Position numbers and translations under genes: made by a program. From contig JADJPN010000008.1 in assembly GCA_016713235.1 (NCBI GenBank), forward strand, positions 1 to 54,544: a stretch of DNA of 54,544 nt, given 5' to 3'. Below, piece after piece: positions 1-8,446 of this stretch (within the stretch, counting starts at the first letter, position 1; every line of letters begins with the position of its first letter). The DNA is from Hyphomicrobiales bacterium (GTDB lineage Bacteria > Pseudomonadota > Alphaproteobacteria > Rhizobiales > Xanthobacteraceae). The notes beneath the pieces were generated by a model. The model worked only from the letters and a program-made list of their open reading frames with translations. It was not told the DNA's origin and made no database searches.

Positions 1-1222
1 TAGAGCGGACGCGCGCCGCCCTCGACCACCGCCCGAGGAGATCACGACCCTCTTCGACGCCCTCGAGGCTCGGCAGGTCGAACATGGTTTCCAGCAGGAT
101 GCCTTCCATGATCGAGCGCAGGCCGCGCGCACCGGTTTTGCGTTCAATCGCCTTACGGGCGATTGCGCCGAGCGCGTCCTCGTGGATCGTGAGGTGGACG
201 TTCTCCATCTCGAACAGCCGCTGATACTGCTTCACCAGCGCGTTCTTCGGCTCCATGAGGATCTTCTTGAGCGCTTCCTCGTCGAGATCGCCGAGCGTGG
301 CGAGCACTGGCAGACGGCCGATGAATTCGGGGATGAGCCCGTACTTCAGCAGATCTTCCGGCTCGACATTGCGGAACACTTCGCCGGGCTTGCGGTCCTC
401 CGGCGAACGCACGCTGGCGGCAAAGCCGATCGAGGTGCCCTGGCCGCGCGACGAGATGATCTTGTCGAGGCCGCCGAAAGCGCCACCGCAGATGAACAGG
501 ATATTGGTGGTGTCGACCTGCAGGAACTCTTGCTGCGGGTGCTTGCGGCCGCCCTGCGGCGGCACGGAGGCGACGGTGCCTTCCATGATCTTGAGCAATG
601 CCTGCTGCACGCCCTCGCCCGACACGTCCCGCGTAATCGACGGGTTGTCGGATTTGCGGGAAATCTTGTCGATTTCGTCGATATAGACGATGCCGCGCTG
701 GGCCCGCTCGACGTTGTAATCGGCGGACTGCAACAGCTTCAGAATGATGTTTTCGACGTCCTCGCCGACGTAACCGGCTTCGGTCAGGGTGGTCGCGTCA
801 GCCATCGTGAACGGCACATCGAGGATGCGAGCGAGCGTCTGCGCAAGCAGCGTCTTGCCCGAGCCCGTAGGTCCGATCAGCAGGATGTTGGACTTCGCCA
901 GTTCGACGTCGTTGTGCTTGGTCGCGTGGTTGAGGCGCTTGTAGTGGTTGTGGACCGCCACCGAAAGCACCTTCTTGGCGTGGTCCTGGCCGATCACGTA
1001 GTCGTCCAGAACCTTGCAGATTTCCTTCGGCGTCGGGATGCCGTCACGCGACTTCACCAGCGAGGACTTGTTCTCCTCACGGATGATGTCCATGCAGAGC
1101 TCAACGCATTCGTCGCAGATGAAGACGGTCGGGCCGGCAATTAGCTTGCGGACCTCATGCTGACTCTTGCCGCAAAAAGAGCAGTAAAGGGTGCTCTTGG
1201 ACTCGCCACCGGCCTTGCTCAT
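1..1222 (-). CDS. clpX: ATP-dependent Clp protease ATP-binding subunit ClpX (3' end cut by window edge)
   Basis: AAA+ unfoldase that recognises substrates, unfolds them and feeds them into ClpP. The protein starts MSKAGGESKSTLYCSFCGKS. The N-terminal zinc-binding domain shows two CxxC pairs (CSFC and CDEC). It is followed by Walker A GPTGSGKT, the pore loop GYVGED and Walker B VYIDEID. The last part of the C-terminal domain lies beyond base 1. Near the edge the frame breaks twice: an extra G in a GGG run near base 49 (after LEGVEE) and another near base 35. Between them the next frame reads VVISS, and after them a third frame reads AVVEGGARPLY, both matching the ClpX tail. Two close single-base errors at a contig end are more likely than real loss of an essential gene. 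clpP lies upstream, separated by an antiporter and an FHA gene. Confidence 0.95.
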   Translation of the reverse strand, partial: MSKAGGESKSTLYCSFCGKSQHEVRKLIAGPTVFICDECVELCMDIIREENKSSLVKSRDGIPTPKEICKVLDDYVIGQDHAKKVLSVAVHNHYKRLNHATKHNDVELAKSNILLIGPTGSGKTLLAQTLARILDVPFTMADATTLTEAGYVGEDVENIILKLLQSADYNVERAQRGIVYIDEIDKISRKSDNPSITRDVSGEGVQQALLKIMEGTVASVPPQGGRKHPQQEFLQVDTTNILFICGGAFGGLDKIISSRGQGTSIGFAASVRSPEDRKPGEVFRNVEPEDLLKYGLIPEFIGRLPVLATLGDLDEEALKKILMEPKNALVKQYQRLFEMENVHLTIHEDALGAIARKAIERKTGARGLRSIMEGILLETMFDLPSLEGVEEGRDLLGRWSRAARVRS

Positions 1223-1672
1223 TCCACTTCTCCGTTCCTTCGCCGCGATTGCCTTGTGCCCTCGCCGCGCTGTCCCGGCACCGATTGTGGCCCCGGATAG
1301 TTCGAGTATCTCGCCCCACCCTGCATTGCAGCAGCGAAGCACGCTACTGCGCGGATGATCAAGGTTTGCTTAACCTTAGCGGGACGGTCCCCCACGATTC
1401 GTAAAGACCATTGTACGACCCAAATCCTATCCAAGTGCTACCGGAACTCCGGACTCCCGGCGTTGTGGATCGGGCGATCCCCATGGCGCCAAATGCCCCC
1501 GGGCGCCGGAATTGCGACGATCCGCCGCCCATTGGGCCCGGAAAAGGGTTCTTCTTAAAGACCTTGGTTGGTGGGGAAAGTTCCGTAAGGGGCGAATGCC
1601 GGCCTGTTTGGTCAGCTTCTGGCATATGCGATAGCTTTGCCGCCATTCAAGTGGCGAAGGAACGCGGCACCC
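1223..1672. other. Intergenic region upstream of clpX and the FHA gene
   Basis: About 450 bases lie between the divergent starts of clpX (minus) and the FHA gene (plus). I see no gene here: the open frames on both strands have no recognisable protein features. It should hold the promoters of both genes, but I could not assign a convincing -35/-10 pair. A TACAAT (minus strand, 1410-1415) has no well-spaced -35. Confidence 0.5.
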
Positions 1673-2083
1673 ATGTCCGGCAATGAGACCAGAATCAAAC
1701 GGCACGGCGAGAGCGGCGGTGGCGAGGGCCTCGACGACATCTCGACCCAGATCCTCCGCGACAAGTCCAACCAGGTTGTCGGCAAGCTCACGGTGGTCGA
1801 GGGCCCCGGAGCCGGAAACTCGGTCAGTATCTTCTCCGGCACCAACCAGATCGGCCGGGGCGAGGACATGCGCGTCCAGATCAACTTTGGCGACGACACG
1901 ATTTCGCGCCAGCAGCACGCCGTCATCACCTATGACCCAAAGCAGCCGGAAGTCCGGGTCTATGACGGCGGCAAGCCGGGCGGCCTCTGGATCAACGGTA
2001 CACGGGTCACCGCCGATCAGGCGGTCAAGTTTGGTGACCTCATCAAGCTCGGCGAAACGACCTTGAAGCTCGAGCAGCCCTAG
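1673..2083 (+). CDS. FHA domain-containing protein
   Basis: Cytoplasmic protein of 136 residues consisting of a disordered N-terminus and one forkhead-associated (phosphothreonine-binding) domain at about 38-134. Core FHA residues are present: Gly61-Arg62, Ser78-Arg79, His82 and Asn108-Gly109. The spacing Ser-Arg-Gln-Gln-His is one residue longer than the usual SxxH, which may change ligand geometry. The N-terminal tail contains threonines (Thr6, Thr25 in STQIL) that could be phospho-acceptors, as in GarA-like FHA proteins; this is inference. The start at ATG 1673 is chosen because the 12 codons before it look unlike the family. It converges on the antiporter-FHA gene with three bases between stop codons. 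No Ser/Thr kinase is visible in the window. Confidence 0.85.
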   Translation: MSGNETRIKRHGESGGGEGLDDISTQILRDKSNQVVGKLTVVEGPGAGNSVSIFSGTNQIGRGEDMRVQINFGDDTISRQQHAVITYDPKQPEVRVYDGGKPGGLWINGTRVTADQAVKFGDLIKLGETTLKLEQP

Positions 2084-2086
2084 GTC

Positions 2087-3802
2087 CTACGCAGTTCTGA
2101 ACTTGAAATTCACGCCATTCAGCGAAACCGAGTCACCGTTTTTCAGGATCGCGCGATCCTGTTGCACCCCGTTTACGGTGATCGGGTTCGGCTCCGAGCG
2201 CGTCGCTGTGAGATTGGTTAGTTCGTAGATGCCATCGGCGAGTTGTTTCAGGCGCGCGTGACCGCGCGAAACACGCACGTCGTTGACGCGGATCGCATCG
2301 TCCTTATGACGGCCGATTACGACGTCCGGGCTCGTGACCGCAACCTTGCCGATTGCATTTCCGAAATCGAGCGAGACACCCTCCACTTTCGTGCTCGGAT
2401 CGACAACCTTGCCCGCCTGCTCTGCTTTCGGCAGATCGGGCGCCATCGGCACACTGACGTCGACCTTTTCCTCTTCGCGTGTCTGGGTCGCGGCCTCCCC
2501 GAAATACCATCGCGCGAGGTTCGACAGCGGAACCGTTATTGCCGTCGACACCAATGCCACGAGAATGAGCGCGGTGAAGGTGCTCTGGCCGAACACACCA
2601 CGCTCATAGAGCAGTGTCACGACCACGATCTCCATGAGCCCCTTGCACTGCATCAGCGTGCCGAGCGTGATCGAGAATGCCAGCGACTGGCCGGACCAAT
2701 AGGTCGGCAGCGTAACGCCGACGAACTTGCCGGTAACGCAAACCACCATCGCGATTCCGAACACATACCAAAGTTCGGGATTGCCGAATTCGAATTTCGT
2801 TTTCAGCCCCGTCGCGAGGAAGAAAAACGGAAGCAGCAGAAGGCTGACCGGCACGTCGAAGCGATCCTGCGCCATGTGGCGCAACTTTTCCGGAATCAGG
2901 AGTCCGACAAAAAACGCGCCGAAGACCGCGTGCAGGCCGGTGAGTTCGGTGAGCGCACCAACTCCGAAGATCGCCAGCACGACCATCGACATCAGCATAC
3001 GCTCGGGCGAGTTCTGCGCGATCAACCGCTCCAGCAGCGGATTGACCGCATAGAGGATGATCAGGATCGCGAGAATGCCGCCGCCGATGGCGAACAGAAA
3101 CGCGTAGAGCGAAACGACGTTGAACAGCGACGTTGTCGCGATCCCGGCGGGCGCCAGCGGCAGGATAATCGCAAGCGAGAGCCAGAGCAGTCCGTCATCG
3201 ACGCCGCCGACCCCGAGCGCGACCGAACCGATGGGCCTGGAATTGAAGCCGAGTTCGCGCAGCACGATCACAAGCACCGGCAGCGCGGTCACGGCCATGC
3301 ACAGCCCGAAGGCGATCGCGTAGAGGATATCGCCTCTCGTTCCAAGCACCTGACTGCCGGTGATATTCGCGTAGTAGCCCGCGATGACGAACGCCGCGAT
3401 CGAACCAAGAACCCACGGCGTGAACACGCCGGTGACGCCGATTTTCAGGATCATGCCGGCCGCGTTCTGCACGACATTCCGGTCGGCTTCGCAGCCCGCG
3501 AGAAACACGAATAAAACCACCGCGACCTGCGCGAGCGCGGTTACGCCCGCATTGACCGTGATGCCAAGTTTCGCGTTACCGGGGTCGCTAAGGCCGAACA
3601 GATACTTGAATGCGTCCGGCGCGATGACGCCGAAGATTGAACCACCAAGAAGGATTCCGACGAAGATCTGGATGATCGCGAGCGGAAACGCTTTGCGCAA
3701 GTTGAAGTAGTGCCAGAGGACAAGCGGGATGCCGACGACCGCAAGAACCTGCAACAGCAGCAGGAACTTGTAATCATAGAAGCTGAGAATTTGAGTCCAC
3801 AC
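2087..3802 (-). CDS. CPA2-family cation:proton antiporter with C-terminal FHA domain
   Basis: Protein of 571 residues with two parts. Residues 1-430 form a hydrophobic domain of about 12 membrane segments, typical of Kef/NapA-type monovalent cation:proton antiporters. It contains an Asp-Asp pair (Asp202-Asp203 in GGVDDGLLW), which in CPA2 proteins usually marks electrogenic exchange. After a charged cytoplasmic linker (about 431-488), residues 489-571 form an FHA domain with Gly497-Arg498, Ser512-Arg513-Gly514-His515 and Asn544-Gly545, all canonical phosphothreonine-binding positions. This suggests antiport gated by, or tethered to, a phosphorylated partner. The transported ion cannot be read from sequence. 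The gene sits between clpP and clpX and converges on a free-standing FHA gene. Domain identity is confident; the regulatory role is inference. Confidence 0.88.
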   Translation of the reverse strand: MWTQILSFYDYKFLLLLQVLAVVGIPLVLWHYFNLRKAFPLAIIQIFVGILLGGSIFGVIAPDAFKYLFGLSDPGNAKLGITVNAGVTALAQVAVVLFVFLAGCEADRNVVQNAAGMILKIGVTGVFTPWVLGSIAAFVIAGYYANITGSQVLGTRGDILYAIAFGLCMAVTALPVLVIVLRELGFNSRPIGSVALGVGGVDDGLLWLSLAIILPLAPAGIATTSLFNVVSLYAFLFAIGGGILAILIILYAVNPLLERLIAQNSPERMLMSMVVLAIFGVGALTELTGLHAVFGAFFVGLLIPEKLRHMAQDRFDVPVSLLLLPFFFLATGLKTKFEFGNPELWYVFGIAMVVCVTGKFVGVTLPTYWSGQSLAFSITLGTLMQCKGLMEIVVVTLLYERGVFGQSTFTALILVALVSTAITVPLSNLARWYFGEAATQTREEEKVDVSVPMAPDLPKAEQAGKVVDPSTKVEGVSLDFGNAIGKVAVTSPDVVIGRHKDDAIRVNDVRVSRGHARLKQLADGIYELTNLTATRSEPNPITVNGVQQDRAILKNGDSVSLNGVNFKFRTA

Positions 3803-3849
3803 GCGCGCCGCCCCGTCACCGGTATTGCAGGGCGGCGATGCTAGTCGGA

Positions 3850-3880
3850 TACGAAAACGCCGCCAAGCTTTGGCGGCGTT
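3850..3880 (-). terminator. Rho-independent terminator downstream of clpP
   Basis: Perfect 11-bp inverted repeat (arms AACGCCGCCAA and TTGGCGGCGTT, 3-base loop) at 3856-3880. It lies 33 bases after the clpP stop and is followed on the minus strand by a short T run (GTTTTCG). It separates clpP from the antiporter gene. Confidence 0.7.
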
Positions 3881-3912
3881 AGATAGCGTAAATGTGTGCG
3901 TAAATCAGAGGC

Positions 3913-4557
3913 TTAGGAGGCCTTCGCCAGCGAGACGTCGTCGGTCGGTCGCTTGTCGATGACTTTATCCACCAGACCAAATTCTGCCGCCGCTTCCGCG
4001 GTCAGGAATTTGTCGCGCTCCAGCGCTTCTTCGATCGCTTTCAGCGGCTGGCCTGTGTGCTTCACGTAAATCTCGTTCAAGCGCTTCTTGAGATTCAGGA
4101 TTTCCTGCGCATGCAGCATGATGTCGGTGGCCTGGCCCTGGAAGCCGCCAGACGGCTGGTGAACCATGATACGCGCGTTCGGCAGCGAGAAGCGCTGGCC
4201 CTTCTCGCCAGCTGCAAGCAGAAGCGAGCCCATCGATGCGGCCTGGCCTGTGCAGAGCGTCGAAACCGGCGGACGGATGAACTGCATGGTGTCGTAAATC
4301 GCCATGCCCGATGTCACCACGCCGCCCGGCGAGTTGATGTACATCGAGATTTCTTTTTTCGGATTTTCGGCTTCGAGAAAGAGCAGTTGCGCAACAACCA
4401 GCGTAGACATCCCATCTTCGATCGGGCCGGTGATGAAAATGATGCGCTCTTTGAGAAGGCGCGAGAAGATGTCGTAAGCGCGCTCGCCGCGGTTGGTCTG
4501 CTCCACCACCATCGGCACAAGGTTCATGTAGGTATCGACAGGATCGCGCATCGTCAT
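3913..4557 (-). CDS. clpP: ATP-dependent Clp protease proteolytic subunit ClpP
   Basis: Serine peptidase of 214 residues that assembles into the tetradecameric degradation chamber and works with ClpX or ClpA in the cytoplasm. The catalytic Ser lies in GQAASMGSLLL, the catalytic His in ARIMVHQPSGG, and the expected Asp follows. The N-terminus MTMRDPVDTYMNLVPMVVEQT is typical of the alphaproteobacterial family and the length is normal. An AGGAG ribosome-binding site lies just upstream of the ATG. It follows tig on the same strand after a 77-base gap that contains a strong hairpin. Confidence 0.97.
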   Translation of the reverse strand: MTMRDPVDTYMNLVPMVVEQTNRGERAYDIFSRLLKERIIFITGPIEDGMSTLVVAQLLFLEAENPKKEISMYINSPGGVVTSGMAIYDTMQFIRPPVSTLCTGQAASMGSLLLAAGEKGQRFSLPNARIMVHQPSGGFQGQATDIMLHAQEILNLKKRLNEIYVKHTGQPLKAIEEALERDKFLTAEAAAEFGLVDKVIDKRPTDDVSLAKAS

Positions 4558-4572
4558 CTCCTAGAGGAAGTT

Positions 4573-4620
4573 CCACTCGAATCGGTTGGCCGGAATTTAG
4601 CTCGGGCCCGGTTCGAGTGG
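4573..4620 (-). other. Inverted repeat in the tig-clpP intergenic region
   Basis: Arms of 13 bases (4573-4585 and 4608-4620), complementary at 12 positions with the other a possible wobble pair, enclose a 22-base loop. The structure lies between the tig stop and the clpP start with no T tract after it, so it looks like an RNA processing or stability element or an attenuator rather than a simple terminator. Its function is not shown by the sequence. Confidence 0.55.
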
Positions 4621-4634
4621 GTTAATCCGGAGCC

Positions 4635-6023
4635 TTACTTTTTCGCCTTCTTGTTTTTCCCGATATTGGGCCGGGAAGTCGTTTCTTCGTCATCCGCGAG
4701 CAGTTCGTCGCGGCTGACCTTGTTTTCGCTCACATCAGCCAGCTCGAGGATAAAGTCGATAACCTTGTCCTCGAAAAGCGGCGCACGGATGCCGGCCATG
4801 GCCTCGGATTCTTGCGGAAATGGTCCCACACCTGCTGTTCCTGACCCGGAAACTGACGGGCCTGTTCGACCAGCGCGCGGGTCAATTCGTCGTCGGAAAC
4901 CTGGATATTGTTCTTCTCACCCAGTTCCGCAATGGCAAGGCCGAGACGAACGCGGCGGTCGGCGATGCGTTTATACTCAGCCTTCGCTTCGTCCTCCGTG
5001 GTGTCTTCGTCAGCCCAGGTGACTTTGCGGTTGGTCATGTCGTTGTTGATGGCCTTCCAGACCGTCTCGAACTCCTGCTCCGCGAGCGACGGCGGCGCCT
5101 CGAACTTCAGCGCCTCGTCGAGTGCATCGAGGAGCGAGCGCTTCGCCTTTGCGCGCGAAACCTGCTTGAAGTCCTGTGCAATGCGATCGCGCACTTGTTC
5201 TTTCAACTTCGCGAGCGACTCCGCCCCAACGGTTTTCGCAAACTCGTCGTTGATTTCGGTCTTCTTCGGCTTCTCTACCTTCTTCACGTTGATCGCGAAG
5301 ACGGCATCTTTGCCAGCGAGATCGGGGGCGCCGTACTCGTCGGGAAATTTCACCTTCACGTCGGTCTTGTCGCCGGCAGCAACGCCGATCAGCTGGTCCT
5401 CGAAGCCCGGAATGAAGCTATTCGAGCCGAGCACCAGCGGCGCATCTTCCGCGGCGCCGCCGTCGAACGGCACGCCATCGATCGAACCCTTGAAGTCGAT
5501 CGTGACCTGATCGCCTTTCTCGGCTTTGCCCTGTCTTTCTTCGAACTGCTGGTTCGCTTCGGCGATCTTATCCAGCGCCTGATTGACGTCGGCGTCGGTC
5601 GTTTCGGTGACGGGACGCGTGACCTTCACCTTCTTGAAATCCGGAAACTCGATCTTCGGCAGAATTTCCATCGCGACCTTGTAAGAAAGATCGCTCTTGC
5701 CTTCGATCAACTGCTTCACCGAGGCTTCGTCTTCCGCGGCGAGCGTGACCTTCGGCTCCATCGCGAGCTTGAACTTGCCGTCATCGACAATCTTCTGGTT
5801 CGAGTCGTTGACCGCCTGCTGGATCACTTCGCTCATCACCGACTTGCCGTAGACGCGCTTCAAGTGGCTCATCGGCACCTTGCCGGGGCGGAAGCCTGCG
5901 ATGTTCACGCGGCCTTTGATTTCATCGAGCTTCGCGTTCACGCGCTGATCGAGATCGGCCGCCAGGACCACTACTTCGTATTCGCGCTTGAGGCCCTCGG
6001 AGAGGGTTTCCCTTCACTTGCAT
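4635..6023 (-). CDS. tig: Trigger factor, ribosome-associated peptidyl-prolyl isomerase (two frame breaks)
   Basis: Ribosome-bound chaperone that meets nascent chains; about 460 residues. Ordered parts: N-terminal ribosome-binding domain with the signature GFRPGKVP, a central FKBP-like PPIase domain (DQVTIDFKGSIDGVPFDGG) and the C-terminal chaperone arms. Translation from ATG 6021-6023 gives MQVKG and then leaves frame; dropping one G from the GGG near 6010 gives MQVKETLSEGLKREYE, the expected start. Near 4805 one base is missing: DHFRKNP continues in another frame as EAMAGIRAPLFEDKVIDFILE to the real stop at 4635. Both breaks are probably sequence errors. It lies between tRNA-Leu(UAG) and clpP. 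Confidence 0.93.
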
Positions 6024-6068
6024 CTTCGTCAAAGCCTTCGTTTCTGATTACCGCCGGACAGAGAAAAC

Positions 6069-6153
6069 TGGTGCGGGTGGAGGGACTTGAACCCCCACGA
6101 CTTGCGCCGCTGGAACCTAAATCCAGTGCGTCTGCCAATTCCGCCACACCCGC
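6069..6153 (-). tRNA. tRNA-Leu (anticodon UAG)
   Basis: An 85-base cloverleaf on the minus strand with 5' GCGGGTG pairing with CACCCGC, and an encoded CCA at 6069-6071. The anticodon stem CTGGA/TCCAG encloses the loop TTTAGGT, so the anticodon is UAG. A long variable arm (class II) is present, and the T arm contains GTTCAAGTC. It lies 45 bases upstream of tig on the same strand. Confidence 0.97.
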
Positions 6154-6195
6154 GGGGAATGCACGGGGGCTGCCCGGCGCCGATTTGGCGTGCGG

Positions 6196-6223
6196 GGTAT
6201 AGCATGGCACTTTCGGCGTTCAA
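6196..6223 (-). promoter_or_regulatory. Likely sigma-70 promoter of tRNA-Leu
   Basis: On the minus strand TTGAAC (6218-6223) and TATACC (6196-6201) are separated by 16 bases. They sit about 43 bases upstream of the tRNA 5' end, a normal distance for a stable RNA promoter. Confidence 0.55.
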
Positions 6224-6244
6224 CTCCGTTTCGATACCTCCCCG

Positions 6245-6661
6245 ATGCATAAACAACCTGCCCTCGCGGCCGACTGCGTTGTCTTCGACCCCGCCGGGCG
6301 CCTGCTCCTGATCCGCCGCAAAAATCCGCCCTTTCAGGGCCAATACGCGCTACCCGGCGGCTTCGTGGACTATGGCGAGCGCATGGAGGACGCCGCACTG
6401 CGGGAACTGCGCGAGGAAACCGGGATCGAAGGCACCCTCATCCGGCTGGTGGGCGTCTATTCGCGGCCTGATCGCGATCCGCGTGGCCATTGCGTCTCGA
6501 CGGTCTATCTCATCGACGCTGGCGGCCAACAGCCAGTCCCCGGAGACGACGCGGCTTGCGCCGAATTTGTCGAAAACTATCGCGCAGTTCGCCTGGCGTT
6601 CGACCACGACGAGATCGTCGCCGATGTATTGGCTCAACGCTCCCGGCCGAACGCCTCGTAA
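6245..6661 (+). CDS. NUDIX hydrolase
   Basis: Small cytoplasmic pyrophosphohydrolase of 138 residues with a complete Nudix box at about 40-62 (GGFVDYGERMEDAALRELRE continuing ETGIEG), which supplies the metal-binding glutamates. The N-terminus HKQPALAADCVVFDPAGRLLLIRRKNPPFQGQYALPGGF is typical of ADP-ribose or nucleotide-sugar pyrophosphatase-like members. The exact substrate cannot be assigned. It is divergent from tRNA-Leu, and its 3' end overlaps the 3' end of the convergent nnrDE gene by about 28 bases once the frame break in that gene is allowed for. Confidence 0.9.
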   Translation: MHKQPALAADCVVFDPAGRLLLIRRKNPPFQGQYALPGGFVDYGERMEDAALRELREETGIEGTLIRLVGVYSRPDRDPRGHCVSTVYLIDAGGQQPVPGDDAACAEFVENYRAVRLAFDHDEIVADVLAQRSRPNAS

Positions 6662-8141
6662 AGCCGTTCGAGCACTTTCTTCAGCGCAGGCGACAGATCC
6701 TCGGCGGTCATTCCAAAGCCTGCCTCCTTCGCGGCTTCGCCGTGCAGCCAGACCGCGGCGCAGCCGCCTCGTAAACCGGCATTCCTTGCGCGACCAGGCC
6801 GAGTGAAATCCCTGCAAGCACGTCGCCGGCACCCGCGGTCGCAAGCCAGGGCGGCGCATTGTTCGCAACCGTCGCACGGCCATCGGGCGAGGCGACCACG
6901 GTATCGGGCCCCTTGAGCAGAACCGCCGCGCCAAGCCGTTTCGCGGCCGCTCGCACCTTCTCGATTTTCGATTCAATTCCAGTGATCTGCGCTGAGTCGC
7001 TCGCAAACAGCTTGGCAAATTCACCGTCATGCGGCGTCAGCAACGCCTGAATCCGATTCAAGCTCAGTATCTTCGCAAGCTTTCCGGACTCTCTTGTAAA
7101 ACTTGAAATGGCATCCGCATCGAGAACCAGCCCCCGCTTTGCCGTCGCGGCAACCTCCACCATCGCCTTGGTCGCCTTCCCGGTCCCGTTTCCGGGCCCG
7201 AGCAGCACCGCGTTGAGCCGCTCATCCGCGAGCAGCTTCTTCAGGCCGGCGGCACCCTGCGCCTGGCGGATCATGACGGCTTCCAGAGACGCCGAGAGCA
7301 CCGGCAGCGCCGCCTTTGGAGCCGCCACCGTCACCAGCCCCGCGCCTGCGCGGAGCGCCGCTTTGGCGGCTAACCGGGCCGCGCCGGTCGCATGCGCGGG
7401 ACCGCTGACGACCACCGCATGCCCGCGCCTGTATTTGTGTCCATCGATCCGCGGCCATGGATAGCTGCCGATCCAGACTTGCGGCGCGTTCAGCGAAATG
7501 CCGCCCGCGACCGCTCGAACGATGCGATCCGGAATTCCGATGTCGGCGACGGTGATCTTCCCTGCATGGATTCTTCCGGGCATCAGAAGGTGCGCGGGCT
7601 TCATCCGGCAAAATGTCACCGTATGCGTCGCGCGAACCGCAACTCCACGCACTCGCCCGCTCGAGCCATCGATCCCGCTCGGCAGATCGACGGCGACGAC
7701 CGGAACCTTCGCAGCATTCATCGCTTCGACGGCGCGCTTGGCTTCGCCGGACAGATTGCGCGACAGCCCTGCGCCGAACAGCGCATCAACGATCAGATCG
7801 CATTTGGCGAGCGCCGCCGGGTCGAATGCTTCGGTTTTGCCGCTCCACCGCGCAGCGGCCTTCGCCGCGTCGCCGGTTAGCATCGCGCGCATGCCGAGAA
7901 GAAAAAGCCGAACATCAAATCCGTGCTGCGCAAGCAGCCGTGCGGCGACAAAGCCGTCGCCGCCGTTATTTCCCGGTCCACAGACAATCGCGATCCGCCG
8001 ACCGGCGCTTGCCGCCGCCTCGGCCACAGCCCGCGCGACCGCCGCTCCCGCCCGCTCCATCAGCTCGATGCCGAGCGTGCCGGCTTCGATCGTCCGGCGG
8101 TCGGCTTCGGCCATCTCTTTGGGCGTTAGAATTTCGATCAT
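6634..8141 (-). CDS. nnrDE: Bifunctional NAD(P)H-hydrate repair enzyme, epimerase/dehydratase (frame break)
   Basis: Repairs hydrated NAD(P)H. The N-terminal YjeF_N epimerase domain (about 1-210) has CGPGNNGGDGFVAARLL. The C-terminal ribokinase-like YjeF_C ADP-dependent dehydratase domain (about 220-500) has LLGPGNGTGKATK, LTPHDGEF and the terminal NAPPWLATAGAGDVLAGI. Start ATG 8141 (MIEILTPKEMAEADRRTIE) fits the family. Near 6762 one base appears missing: after VYEAAA the homologous tail AVWLHGEAAKEAGFGMTAED and onward continues in the next frame to TGA at 6634-6636. Without the shift the protein ends early with an unrelated tail. This is probably a sequence error. Confidence 0.9.
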
Positions 8142-8244
8142 CGCTCGACCATTATCACGCGGACCGTTGCGCAAAGGCTCTGGCGGCACCCGCAGCAGGT
8201 GCCTAAACTGCACGCTGTGCTTAAGGAACGGGCGCAAATTTGCA

Positions 8245-8280
8245 GCCTGTTTTGTAGGCAGAATGCCTAACTCGTAGGCA
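8245..8280 (+). promoter_or_regulatory. Tandem dyads upstream of glnB (candidate enhancer)
   Basis: A perfect dyad TGCCTA-N5-TAGGCA (8264-8280) is preceded by a weaker one, GCCT-N7-AGGC (8245-8259). The TAGGCA half-sites start at 8255 and 8275, two helical turns apart. They lie about 110-145 bases upstream of the start site predicted from the sigma-54 promoter, where enhancer-binding activators normally sit. The sequence is not the classic enteric NtrC site, so the bound protein is unknown. Another TGCCTA occurs at 8200-8205. Confidence 0.45.
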
Positions 8281-8362
8281 CGATCAACCTGCCGGATAGT
8301 CGCTTCCCGCGCGATTTGCCGGATTTGCCTTGAAAATCAACGTGCCAGTGGTAGCCGGAGGC

Positions 8363-8378
8363 TGGCACGGACCCTGCT
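8363..8378 (+). promoter_or_regulatory. Sigma-54 (-24/-12) promoter of glnB-glnA
   Basis: TGGCACGGACCCTGCT matches TGGCACG-N4-TTGC with one mismatch and the exact GG-to-GC spacing. It lies about 70 bases before the glnB ATG. Nitrogen-controlled sigma-54 transcription of glnB is well known in proteobacteria. Confidence 0.8.
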
Positions 8379-8446
8379 AATGCGACACCGGCTCGAAAGT
8401 GCGCGCTTCTCGCGCGACGAAGCCCCCGTGAGAGGAAAGTAAGCCA

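Noticed and set aside
2243..3514. Long open frame antisense to the antiporter gene
   Set aside because: It is rich in Arg, His, Glu and Asp with no recognisable domain, the usual shadow of a GC-rich gene in another frame.
4820..6202. 460-codon open frame antisense to tig and across tRNA-Leu
   Set aside because: Shadow of tig, and it runs through a tRNA gene; no protein features.
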